From positions 1-6,972 of the forward strand of contig JBMYRC010000179.1 in assembly GCA_049601975.1 (NCBI GenBank): a stretch of DNA of 6,972 nucleotides, read 5' to 3'. Position numbers and translations under genes: made by a program. This DNA is from UBA6544 sp049601975 (GTDB lineage: Bacteria > Pseudomonadota > Alphaproteobacteria > UBA8366). Below are positions 1-5,829 of the stretch, piece after piece. Position 1 is the first letter of the stretch. Each line of letters opens with the position of its first letter. Below the pieces are notes generated by a model that had not been told where the DNA came from, ran no database searches, and saw only the letters and a list, made by a program, of their open reading frames with translations.

Positions 1-62
1 TTCTTACCCTCTTCGACATCGACACCAAAAGGCGCCTTCTGCGCTATTACCGGATCGGCCAT
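1..62 (-). CDS. CDGSH-type iron-sulfur protein, N-terminal fragment (cut by left edge)
   Basis: Reading leftward from the ATG at 62-60 gives an open frame of 20 complete codons, starting MADPVIAQKAPF and ending VEEGK, that runs off the window. A start of this form (M-A-x-P-V-I-A-Q-K-x-P-F, then an acidic stretch and EGK) is what I know from small alphaproteobacterial CDGSH proteins, where a YWCACG..CDGSH cluster-binding segment follows at once. That segment, which binds a 2Fe-2S cluster through three Cys and one His, lies outside the window and is not seen. A purine-rich Shine-Dalgarno region (GGGAAGGGAAAG) precedes the ATG. The gene diverges from thrB across a 170-base spacer. Frame and start are well supported. 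The family call rests on about 20 residues and is tentative. Confidence 0.6.
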   Translation of the reverse strand, partial: MADPVIAQKAPFGVDVEEGK

Positions 63-232
63 GGGTCTTTCCCTTCCCTGATTGCTACGCTATATGCCGA
101 GGCGAACTACGGTATCGTGTCGTCCCTCGGGCGGTATCGATTGACGGGATATTAGGAGACCCATCGGACCACGACAAGCGGGGCGCCGCTGTAAGTCCAC
201 AAACTTCATCGATCAGGGCAGACCCCAGAAAA
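63..232. promoter_or_regulatory. Divergent intergenic spacer between the CDGSH-type gene and thrB
   Basis: These 170 bases separate two divergent starts and so should hold promoters for both. I see no textbook sigma70 pair for either gene. A TTGACG at 141-146 resembles a -35 box for thrB but lacks a fitting -10 16-18 bases on. An 8-bp direct repeat, CGGTATCG, lies at 110-117 and 132-139, with starts 22 bp apart (about two helical turns), and could be a regulator site. The thrB ribosome site is weak: AGGG at 215-218 is 14 bases from the ATG. No ORF of note is seen here. Confidence 0.4.
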
Positions 233-1195
233 ATGGCCGTTTATACCGAAGTATCGGACGAGGATTTGGCAGCCTTCGTCGCCACCTACGACATCGGCAG
301 CCTTCTCTCCTGCAAAGGTATCGCGGAAGGTGTGGAGAACACCAACTATCTGATGCAAACCGACCGAGGCCAATTCATTCTCACCCTCTACGAAAAACGC
401 GTTTCGGCGAGTGATCTGCCTTTCTTTCTGAATTTGATGGAATTCCTAACCGAGGCCGGTATCCCGAGCCCAACGCCGCTGCACGGACGAGACGGTAAAG
501 CCTTGCGGACGCTCTGCGACCGTCCGGCGGCGATTATCACATTCTTGAACGGTATGTCACCAAAACGGACGCAAGTGGGCCATTGCGCGGAAGTCGGGAC
601 CGCACTAGCGCGATTTCACAATGCGGGCGCCGGTTTCGATATGTCGCGCCCGAACGGACTATCGGTCGACGCCTGGCGACCGCTATTCAATGCGTCGGCC
701 GCACGAGCGGATGAAGTCATACCAGGGCTCTCCGAAATCCTATCGAAAGAGCTCGATTTCCTCGAGGCGAATTGGCCAGACAATCTGCCGGAAGGTGTTT
801 GCCATGCGGATTTGTTCCCGGACAATGTGTTTTTCCTGGGCGACAAACTTTCAGGGCTGATCGACTTTTATTTCGCCTGCAACGATTTCCTGGTCTACGA
901 CCTGGCGATTTGCTTGAACGCTTGGTGTTTTGAGCGCGACAACAGTTTCAACGTTACCAAGGCGCGGCGCATGCTCGCCGCCTACCGCCGGGAACGCAGC
1001 ACATCAGATGCGGAAATCGCGGCCTTGCCGACCATTGCTCGAGGTGCGGCCATTCGGTTTCTGCTGACCCGGTTATACGATTGGCTGAACCATCCCGAAG
1101 GTGCATTCGTGAAACCTAAAGATCCTCGCGAATACCTTTCAATCCTGCAGTTTCATCGACGGGTGACCACACCCGGTGAATACGGAATAGACTGA
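233..1195 (+). CDS. thrB: Homoserine kinase (ThrB, APH/choline-kinase-fold type)
   Basis: This enzyme phosphorylates L-homoserine with ATP to O-phosphohomoserine, the substrate of threonine synthase, in the cytoplasm. The 320-residue product has the length of the alternative homoserine kinase family, which has the aminoglycoside-phosphotransferase fold and is unrelated to the GHMP-type ThrB of E. coli. The start MAVYTEVSDE is typical of this family. Further marks are the N-lobe segment GIAEGVENTNY (29-39), the catalytic loop HADLFPDN (191-198, with catalytic D193 and metal-binding N198) and the DFG-like segment LIDFYFACND (209-218, with D211). The ATG at 233 is kept although its Shine-Dalgarno is weak, because the protein N-terminus matches the family. 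The stop overlaps the rnhA start by one base, suggesting translational coupling. Many alphaproteobacteria have ispH immediately upstream; here a divergent gene sits there instead. Confidence 0.95.
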   Translation: MAVYTEVSDEDLAAFVATYDIGSLLSCKGIAEGVENTNYLMQTDRGQFILTLYEKRVSASDLPFFLNLMEFLTEAGIPSPTPLHGRDGKALRTLCDRPAAIITFLNGMSPKRTQVGHCAEVGTALARFHNAGAGFDMSRPNGLSVDAWRPLFNASAARADEVIPGLSEILSKELDFLEANWPDNLPEGVCHADLFPDNVFFLGDKLSGLIDFYFACNDFLVYDLAICLNAWCFERDNSFNVTKARRMLAAYRRERSTSDAEIAALPTIARGAAIRFLLTRLYDWLNHPEGAFVKPKDPREYLSILQFHRRVTTPGEYGID

Positions 1196-1638
1196 TGGCG
1201 ACACCCAACACAGTAGAAATTTTCACCGACGGCGCTTGTAGCGGCAATCCGGGACCAGGCGGTTGGGGTTTGGTACTGCGCTACAACGGCACAGAGAAAG
1301 AATTGTCGGGCGGTGAGCTGGAGACGACCAACAACCGCATGGAATTGATGGCCGCCATCGAAGGATTGCGGGCTCTGACGCGGCCGATGCAGATCCATAT
1401 CCACACGGACAGCACCTACGTGAAAGACGGTATCACCAAGTGGATCGTTAATTGGAAGCGTAACGGTTGGAAGACAGCTGCCAAGAAGCCGGTGAAAAAT
1501 GTTGACCTCTGGCAGGCGCTCGACGACGCCTTGGTCGGACATGAGGTCGAATGGTTCTGGGTCAAAGGGCATTCGGGCCATGTCGAGAACGAACGCGCCG
1601 ACCTACTGGCGCGGGCCGGCATTCCAAAACGCGCCTAA
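1195..1638 (+). CDS. rnhA: Ribonuclease HI
   Basis: This cytoplasmic endonuclease cuts the RNA strand of RNA-DNA hybrids, removing R-loops and primers with two metal ions. At 147 residues it is close to the E. coli enzyme (155). All active-site residues are present, shifted by two from E. coli numbering: D12 in FTDGACSGNPGPGGWG, E50 in NNRMELMA, D72 in HTDSTYV, H126 in KGHSGH and D136 in NERAD. The basic handle helix region (about 82-98, WIVNWKRNGWKTAAKK) that grips the hybrid is also present. The ATG shares its A with the thrB TGA stop (TGATG at 1193-1197), so the two are almost surely one transcript. Only a weak GGA (1184-1186) lies at ribosome-binding distance. A likely terminator follows 45 bases past the stop. 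Nothing suggests lost activity. Confidence 0.97.
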   Translation: MATPNTVEIFTDGACSGNPGPGGWGLVLRYNGTEKELSGGELETTNNRMELMAAIEGLRALTRPMQIHIHTDSTYVKDGITKWIVNWKRNGWKTAAKKPVKNVDLWQALDDALVGHEVEWFWVKGHSGHVENERADLLARAGIPKRA

Positions 1639-1683
1639 CCCGGTCAAAACGTTCGACGATCGTTAGGACAATCAGCAAACAAC

Positions 1684-1722
1684 GAAAAACGCCCCCAGAC
1701 AGAGTCCGAGGACGTTTTCTTT
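1684..1722. terminator. Probable bidirectional intrinsic terminator between rnhA and the peroxiredoxin gene
   Basis: GAAAAACG (1684-1691) pairs with CGTTTTC (1713-1719). The stem extends inward by CC/GG past one C-A mismatch, around a loop of roughly 17 bases. The rightward copy ends in a T-rich run (TTTTCTTT) and the leftward copy likewise ends in T's, because the left arm is A-rich. It sits between two converging stop codons (1638 and 1744), where a shared terminator is expected. The stem is short and AT-rich with a large loop, so strength is uncertain. Confidence 0.5.
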
Positions 1723-1743
1723 GCTTATCATATAAACCGCAAG

Positions 1744-2226
1744 TTAGAGCGCCTTGAGCGTCTCTTCCGCGCTGGACGTCGTCAGCTCGCCGCCGTCTTG
1801 CAGCGCCAAATGCTTGACCACACCGTCTTCGGCGACCAGAGCGAAACGCTTGCCCCGCAAACCGAGGCCACGCGAGCCGAGATCAAGCTCAACATCCATG
1901 GCCTTGGCCAACTCGCCGCTACCGTCACCCAACATATCGATAGTATCGCCGGTCGATTGATCCTTCGCCCAAGCACCCATCACGAACGCATCATTGACGG
2001 AAACACAGGCAATTGCCTCAACGCCCTTGGCCTTCAACGCTTCGGCGTTCTGCATAAATCCCGGTACGTGCTGCGCCGAACATGTCGGCGTAAACGCGCC
2101 AGGCACGCCGAAGATCACGACCTTACGGCCTGCACAGTAATCGTCCGTTGTCACCGCTTCCGGGCCATCTGCACCCATCTTATAAAGAGTCGCTGAGGGA
2201 ACCTTATCGCCTAGACTGATCGCCAT
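1744..2226 (-). CDS. Peroxiredoxin, type II / Prx5 subfamily (AhpC-TSA superfamily)
   Basis: This thiol peroxidase reduces hydrogen peroxide and alkyl hydroperoxides, with electrons probably from glutaredoxin/glutathione or thioredoxin. The 160-residue product matches the single-domain length of the family. The peroxidatic site is PGAFTPTC (42-49) with C49; R127 in RGKRF is the likely catalytic arginine. A second cysteine, C74 in AIACVSVND, lies 25 residues on, the same spacing as C51/C76 in plant type II peroxiredoxins. C31 is a third. No signal peptide or fused glutaredoxin domain is seen, so it should be cytoplasmic. A clear AAAGGA (complement of 2234-2239) seven bases before the ATG fixes the start. 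It lies 116 bases downstream of the dsbD-like gene on the same strand, so it may be read from that gene's transcript, its own promoter or both. Confidence 0.93.
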   Translation of the reverse strand: MAISLGDKVPSATLYKMGADGPEAVTTDDYCAGRKVVIFGVPGAFTPTCSAQHVPGFMQNAEALKAKGVEAIACVSVNDAFVMGAWAKDQSTGDTIDMLGDGSGELAKAMDVELDLGSRGLGLRGKRFALVAEDGVVKHLALQDGGELTTSSAEETLKAL

Positions 2227-2342
2227 TGAGAAATCCTTTCATGTGCCCCGATAAAAGATGTCACGCGGCACCGTTGGGGGCCACATGATTACTTTCTCAA
2301 ATAAGCACGAATTCAGCGAAGTCCAGCGATGATGAACACCAC
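2227..2342. other. Spacer between the dsbD-like gene and the peroxiredoxin gene
   Basis: These 116 bases hold the peroxiredoxin ribosome-binding site at one end. On the minus strand a TTTTAT element and a TTGAGA element are visible, but no pair with correct spacing forms a convincing promoter. I see no strong hairpin with a T-tract that would end dsbD transcription. The gap is long enough for an internal promoter, so co-transcription is possible but not shown. Confidence 0.3.
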
Positions 2343-4463
2343 TTAACGGCGGGCCAATGTCGTGTTCGAATCTGCCTTTAGCGCGGCCTCGATGACCAAC
2401 TCGTTGGTCAGCAATTCCGGCAGAGCAACGCCCTTCGGCGCTTGCGGCCCATATATGGCGTTAAAGGGGATGCCATAGCGCCCAAAACTCGCCAAATAGG
2501 CCGCAATCTTCGGGTTTGGGCGGGTCCAGTCGGCCCGCATGGCGACAGTCTCGTCCGCTTTCAGCCAATTGGCGACCGTTGCGGTATCAAGAACCAGTTT
2601 TTTATTAACCTGGCACGTCAGGCACCAATCGGCCGTCACATCGACGATCACCGTCTTCCCGGCACTGACAAGTAGCGTTAATTCTGCCTCATCGAAGGGC
2701 TGCCAGACCGCTGTAGGGTCTTGTGCCACAGGGGAAGCAGGCTTCGTCGTCAAACCACCCGCCACCAACGCCGCCAGGGCCAGCACCACCGACACCTTTC
2801 CGGCATGGTGTCCAAGGCGAGAATTTGGCAATCGCTTTAAGGCGAGAAGTGCCACAATGAGCGTGGTCAATCCGGCAATCGCCAACGCGCCGTCCCGGCC
2901 AAGCTGAGCCCACAGAACTGTGACCAGCCAAACCACCGTCGCCACCAAGGCGAAACCAAGAATATAGCGTAGCCACACCATCCAATTTCCAGGCCTTGGC
3001 AATCTGGTCGCTAGCCCCGGCAGTGCTGCGACCAGCAGATACGGCAACGCCAATCCCAAACCGAGAACGAAAAAGATGAGCAGAATCTCTAACGGCCCCC
3101 GACTGAGCGCAAAACCCACCGCCGTACCTAGGAACGGAGCGCTGCAGGGCGTTGCCAACAGGGTAGCGAATGCACCGGATAGAAAATGCCCGCCAAGCGA
3201 ATGACCGTCACCCGCCCTCCCCGCGAGATCGGAAATGGCGCTTGGTAAGATAATTTCGAAAAATCCAAATAAGTTGCAGGCGAAAAAGGTGACGATCAAT
3301 GTCATCGCCACCAGGAAGACCGGTTGCTGGAATTGAATTCCCCAACCGATCGCGACACCACCCGATTGCAGACCAATCAGCACAGCGGCAATCAACAAGA
3401 ACGAGAATATGATCCCTGCAGCAGAGGCAATGAATTCGCGCCGCACGATCGTTGGGTCTTGCCCACCATGGCTGACAACGCTCAACAATTTCAGTGAAAG
3501 CACCGGCAACACGCACGGCATGAAATTTAGTATCAATCCGCCAATCAGAGCGAACAGCAGTATCGGCCAGATCGAAGCCATATCACCATCCGTCTGCGTG
3601 GGCCCAAACGCCCCACCCGGCCGACCAACCGCAACCGTCTCCAACATTCGTGCACCGTCGACCAGGGTCAACGTGAGCGGCACACCCGCATCAGTTATTG
3701 GTTTCACGAATCCGCCGCCCCTGACCGCGACCCGCGCGGTTCGCCCATCATTCGATAGCTTAACCTCGGGCTTGCCGAAGAATGATCCCTCTGGCCCTTC
3801 TACGTAGACGTCAGGTGCCAGAAAGGGCTCCAGCGCCGTGGCGACAAGATTTATGGTGACGTCTTTACCAAACGCCGCGAGCTGCACGCCATTAATCCCA
3901 AGGCCGTGACGCGCGCCATCACCAGGAACCCGCGCACGGTAGCGATCCAAATCATAGGCCAGCGACGACGGTGCCGCCGTTCCGGCGTCCAGCGGTAGTT
4001 CCACCGCTGCGGTATAGGGAATGCAAATATCGTTACAGGTCAGATAATCGACAGATGCCTTCAGGATGACGGCTTCGCCGCGCCGCTCAAGTTTGGCGGT
4101 AAGCGGTAAGATCACTTCGTCGACATAGCCGAGCGTCTCAAGACCGAATATTGAGAAACGCTTTGGTGCCGGCCACTTTACTGCGACATCGGCGATATTC
4201 TCGGAACCTTGCCAAATCGGACGGGGGGGGAAACCGGCATCCCCCGGCGTCCGCCAATACAGTTTCCAACCCGGTTTCATACGGAACTGCAATCCTAGCG
4301 GCAGTGTCTTGCGGTCGCCAACCGCTTCCACAGCCGAGATCAGACGCATCTCCACGTGGTCGTTTCGGCTCCAATCACCGCTCGCCGCAAGTGCACCACT
4401 GGCAAGGCCAGCGAACACGGCAGCGCCACATAACCATCCAAGAACTGGCCGCAATCGGCGCAT
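2343..4463 (-). CDS. DsbD/ScsB-family transmembrane thiol:disulfide reductase
   Basis: Inner-membrane protein that passes electrons from cytoplasmic thioredoxin across the membrane to periplasmic thiol proteins. In the chosen 706-residue form: signal peptide (1-27, ending GALA); periplasmic N-terminal domain with a redox pair in TCNDICIP (C143, C147); about eight membrane helices (about 298-570) with the core cysteines C317 (NFMPCVLP) and C440 (ATPCSAPF); and a C-terminal thioredoxin-like domain with WCLTC (C614, C617). All three cysteine pairs expected for DsbD are present. The long N-terminal region and alphaproteobacterial setting suggest the ScsB-like branch. I chose the ATG at 4463-4461 because GGAGAG lies five bases before it and a clean signal peptide starts there. 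An in-frame TTG at 4502 would add 13 residues (719 in all) and spoil the signal peptide. An 8-C tract (4223-4230) lies in frame early in the gene. It diverges from yqgE. Confidence 0.92.
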   Translation of the reverse strand: MRRLRPVLGWLCGAAVFAGLASGALAASGDWSRNDHVEMRLISAVEAVGDRKTLPLGLQFRMKPGWKLYWRTPGDAGFPPRPIWQGSENIADVAVKWPAPKRFSIFGLETLGYVDEVILPLTAKLERRGEAVILKASVDYLTCNDICIPYTAAVELPLDAGTAAPSSLAYDLDRYRARVPGDGARHGLGINGVQLAAFGKDVTINLVATALEPFLAPDVYVEGPEGSFFGKPEVKLSNDGRTARVAVRGGGFVKPITDAGVPLTLTLVDGARMLETVAVGRPGGAFGPTQTDGDMASIWPILLFALIGGLILNFMPCVLPVLSLKLLSVVSHGGQDPTIVRREFIASAAGIIFSFLLIAAVLIGLQSGGVAIGWGIQFQQPVFLVAMTLIVTFFACNLFGFFEIILPSAISDLAGRAGDGHSLGGHFLSGAFATLLATPCSAPFLGTAVGFALSRGPLEILLIFFVLGLGLALPYLLVAALPGLATRLPRPGNWMVWLRYILGFALVATVVWLVTVLWAQLGRDGALAIAGLTTLIVALLALKRLPNSRLGHHAGKVSVVLALAALVAGGLTTKPASPVAQDPTAVWQPFDEAELTLLVSAGKTVIVDVTADWCLTCQVNKKLVLDTATVANWLKADETVAMRADWTRPNPKIAAYLASFGRYGIPFNAIYGPQAPKGVALPELLTNELVIEAALKADSNTTLARR

Positions 4464-4468
4464 ACGAT

Positions 4469-4474
4469 CTCTCC
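4469..4474 (-). promoter_or_regulatory. Ribosome-binding site deciding the dsbD-like start
   Basis: The minus strand reads GGAGAG here, followed by ATCGT and the ATG at 4463-4461. This near-consensus site favours the inner ATG over the TTG at 4502. The TTG has a GAGG only four bases away and sits upstream of a possible -10 box. Confidence 0.65.
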
Positions 4475-4490
4475 AACAACGTTCGGTGTT

Positions 4491-4496
4491 TTTATA
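4491..4496 (-). promoter_or_regulatory. Possible -10 box (TATAAA) for the dsbD-like gene
   Basis: The minus strand reads TATAAA, 27 bases before the chosen ATG. A transcript starting about seven bases later would lead directly into the GGAGAG site and exclude the TTG at 4502. No good -35 hexamer is seen 16-18 bases upstream (the region is T-rich and unmatched), so this is only suggestive. Confidence 0.3.
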
Positions 4497-4596
4497 GGTC
4501 AACCGACCTCATGAAAAATCGCACTTCCGGTCACGATTGCGTGCGTACCTACTAATAATCCCAGGCTCTATTCAAACACCATGGAGACTATTATCA

Positions 4597-4602
4597 TATA
4601 AT
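4597..4602 (+). promoter_or_regulatory. Perfect TATAAT -10 box upstream of yqgE
   Basis: TATAAT lies 38 bases before the yqgE TTG in a markedly AT-rich patch (about 4588-4606). The expected transcript start is near 4609, giving a leader of about 32 bases that contains the ribosome site. The -35 is poor: TTCAAA (4571-4576) is 20 bases away and AAACAC lies at the optimal distance, so an activator or an alternative sigma may help. TAATAATC occurs twice nearby (4553-4560 and 4599-4606), the second copy overlapping this box. Confidence 0.5.
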
Positions 4603-4628
4603 AATCGAAAGGCGATGATTGCACCTTT

Positions 4629-4632
4629 GGAG
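4629..4632 (+). promoter_or_regulatory. Ribosome-binding site supporting the TTG start of yqgE
   Basis: GGAG lies eight bases before the TTG at 4641. The nearest upstream ATG (4615) is in another frame and reaches a stop after nine codons, so the TTG with this GGAG is the best-supported start. Confidence 0.7.
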
Positions 4633-4640
4633 TTTACAGC

Positions 4641-5204
4641 TTGAGCGCGGCAAATTATCTCACCGGCCAATTGTTGATCGCCATGCCTGCCATGGGCGAT
4701 CCGCGCTTCTCCAAGAGCGTCATCTATATGTGCGTCCACAATGAAGAAGGCGCGATGGGATTGATTGTCAACAAACTAGCGGATCCCCTCACCTTTGCCG
4801 ACTTACTGAGCCAACTCGACATCGAAACCTTGGGGGTTGCGCCCAAGCTACCGATTCATTTCGGCGGTCCGGTGGAGACCGGTCGCGGTTTCGTCCTTCA
4901 TTCCGCTGACTATTCGGGTGACGGGACGATCGACGTCACCGATGATATGGCGCTGACCGCGACAATCGATATTCTGAAGGATATTGCCGAAGATAAAGGG
5001 CCGAAACAGTTCTTCCTGGCACTCGGCTATGCAGGCTGGGGTGCCGGACAGCTTGACGGTGAAATACAGCAAAACGCCTGGTTACATGTGCCATCGGATG
5101 CAGATTTAGCCTTCGGCCCCGATATCATCAGCAAATGGGAACGCGCCATCGCCAAAATTGGCGTAGATTTATCGCTCCTGTCCGGCGATGCCGGGCATGC
5201 ATAG
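4641..5204 (+). CDS. yqgE: YqgE/AlgH family protein (DUF179)
   Basis: A 187-residue member of the widespread YqgE/AlgH family. The biochemical role is unsettled; AlgH was named from alginate control in Pseudomonas, and no catalytic activity can be assigned from this sequence. Family marks are the start YLTGQLLIAMP (6-16), DPRFSKSVIYMCVH (20-33), GAMGLIVNK (37-45), HFGGPV (73-78) and GYAGWGAGQLDGEI (129-142), followed by NAWL (145-148). No signal peptide or membrane helix is seen, so it is probably cytoplasmic. The TTG start is chosen because it sits eight bases after GGAG and the N-terminus matches relatives; no in-frame ATG serves. It is transcribed alone, divergent from the dsbD-like gene and convergent with the GNAT gene. 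Placement beside dsbD may reflect a shared divergent control region. The family is near certain; the function is unknown. Confidence 0.93.
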   Translation: MSAANYLTGQLLIAMPAMGDPRFSKSVIYMCVHNEEGAMGLIVNKLADPLTFADLLSQLDIETLGVAPKLPIHFGGPVETGRGFVLHSADYSGDGTIDVTDDMALTATIDILKDIAEDKGPKQFFLALGYAGWGAGQLDGEIQQNAWLHVPSDADLAFGPDIISKWERAIAKIGVDLSLLSGDAGHA

Positions 5205-5213
5205 AGCGCTCTA
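5202..5213. repeat. 12-bp perfect palindrome holding both convergent stop codons
   Basis: TAGAGCGCTCTA reads the same on both strands. Its first three bases are the yqgE stop and its last three, read on the minus strand, are the GNAT stop. A flanking pair CGGGC (5192-5196) / GCCCG (5221-5225) could extend it into a longer imperfect hairpin, and TTTTT follows at 5215-5219. It may help end transcription from both sides, but the uninterrupted stem is short. Confidence 0.45.
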
Positions 5214-5798
5214 GTTTTTCGCCCGTCTGTCGGCCTGCAATATGCCGAACGTTCGGTGATCCTGCCATCGACCGTCGATGCAGAGATACTGTCGGGCCAC
5301 CCCCTCCTCCGTGAAACCTATTTTCAGCAATAGATTTCTACTAGGCTCGTTGTGCACCAGACAAGCGGCTTCGACCCGGTGCAGACGGAGGTCGTCGAAC
5401 GCGTAGTCGAGCACCAAGCTGACCGCTTCCACCATGTGCCCACGGCGAGCGTAGGGCAGGCCCATCCAGTAACCAACAGTGGCCGCCTGGGTCACACCAC
5501 GGCGCAAATTCGAAAGCGTGATACCGCCCAACAGATCGTTGGTTTCACGATGCAAAATAAAGAACGGATATGAGTCGCCAGAATGCCAGTCTTCGGTGAA
5601 ACGCCGCAAACGTCGGCGAAAGGCAGCTTTTTCGACGCCATCTGTGGGCCAAGTCGGCTCCCACGGCTGCAGGAACTCCTTGCTCACGCGGCGAACATCC
5701 ATCCATTGCCGCTGGTCGCGCCGCCGGGGTGCGCGTAGATAGATATTTTCGCCTCGAAGGATCGTCTTCGAAAGTCGGAATAATGGTAAATCGAACAC
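5211..5798 (-). CDS. GNAT-family N-acetyltransferase, RimJ/RimL type
   Basis: This enzyme transfers acetyl from acetyl-CoA to an amine, in RimJ/RimL the N-terminus of a ribosomal protein; the target here cannot be told. In the chosen 195-residue form: an N-terminal strand with GENIYLRAPRRRD (16-28); FLQPWEPTWP (42-51), typical of this subgroup; LLGGITLSNLRRG (89-101); the acetyl-CoA segment GYWMGLPYARRGHMVEAV (109-126), matching the Q/RxxGxG/A motif as R-R-G-H-M; then HRVEAACLVHNEPSRNLL (140-157) and KIGFTEEG (159-166). The GTG at 5798 is preferred because GGGGA lies eight bases before it. A GTG at 5813 would add five residues (MGISA) but has no good ribosome site. It follows the M16 gene by 31 bases (16 with the longer start), so the two are probably one operon. 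In alphaproteobacteria this pair often follows thrC (from memory). Confidence 0.9.
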   Translation of the reverse strand: MFDLPLFRLSKTILRGENIYLRAPRRRDQRQWMDVRRVSKEFLQPWEPTWPTDGVEKAAFRRRLRRFTEDWHSGDSYPFFILHRETNDLLGGITLSNLRRGVTQAATVGYWMGLPYARRGHMVEAVSLVLDYAFDDLRLHRVEAACLVHNEPSRNLLLKIGFTEEGVARQYLCIDGRWQDHRTFGILQADRRAKN

Positions 5799-5829
5799 GG
5801 CTGATATCCCCACACGGATGGGAGCAGCT

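Noticed and set aside
141..169. A sigma70 promoter for thrB beginning with TTGACG
   Set aside because: No acceptable -10 hexamer lies 16-18 bases downstream, so only the -35-like hexamer is present.
63..232. A threonine attenuator or riboswitch upstream of thrB
   Set aside because: I find no leader peptide rich in Thr or Ile codons and no terminator-like hairpin with a T-tract in the spacer.
1153..1622. Long open frames on the minus strand opposite rnhA (142 and 68 residues)
   Set aside because: They lie wholly across thrB/rnhA, whose active-site residues are all present, and their translations show no recognisable family or ribosome site.
1754..2196. Plus-strand open frames over the peroxiredoxin gene (up to 132 residues)
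   Set aside because: They are antisense shadows of a well-supported gene with an intact peroxidatic site and a good ribosome site on the other strand.
3208..3807. Open frames inside the dsbD-like gene on both strands (102 and 132 residues)
   Set aside because: They overlap the conserved membrane core of the real gene and have no family features; GC-rich coding DNA commonly produces such frames.
4464..4502. TTG start giving a 719-residue dsbD-like protein
   Set aside because: The 13 extra residues (MTYKNTERCWRDR) precede a well-formed signal peptide, and GGAGAG sits just before the inner ATG.
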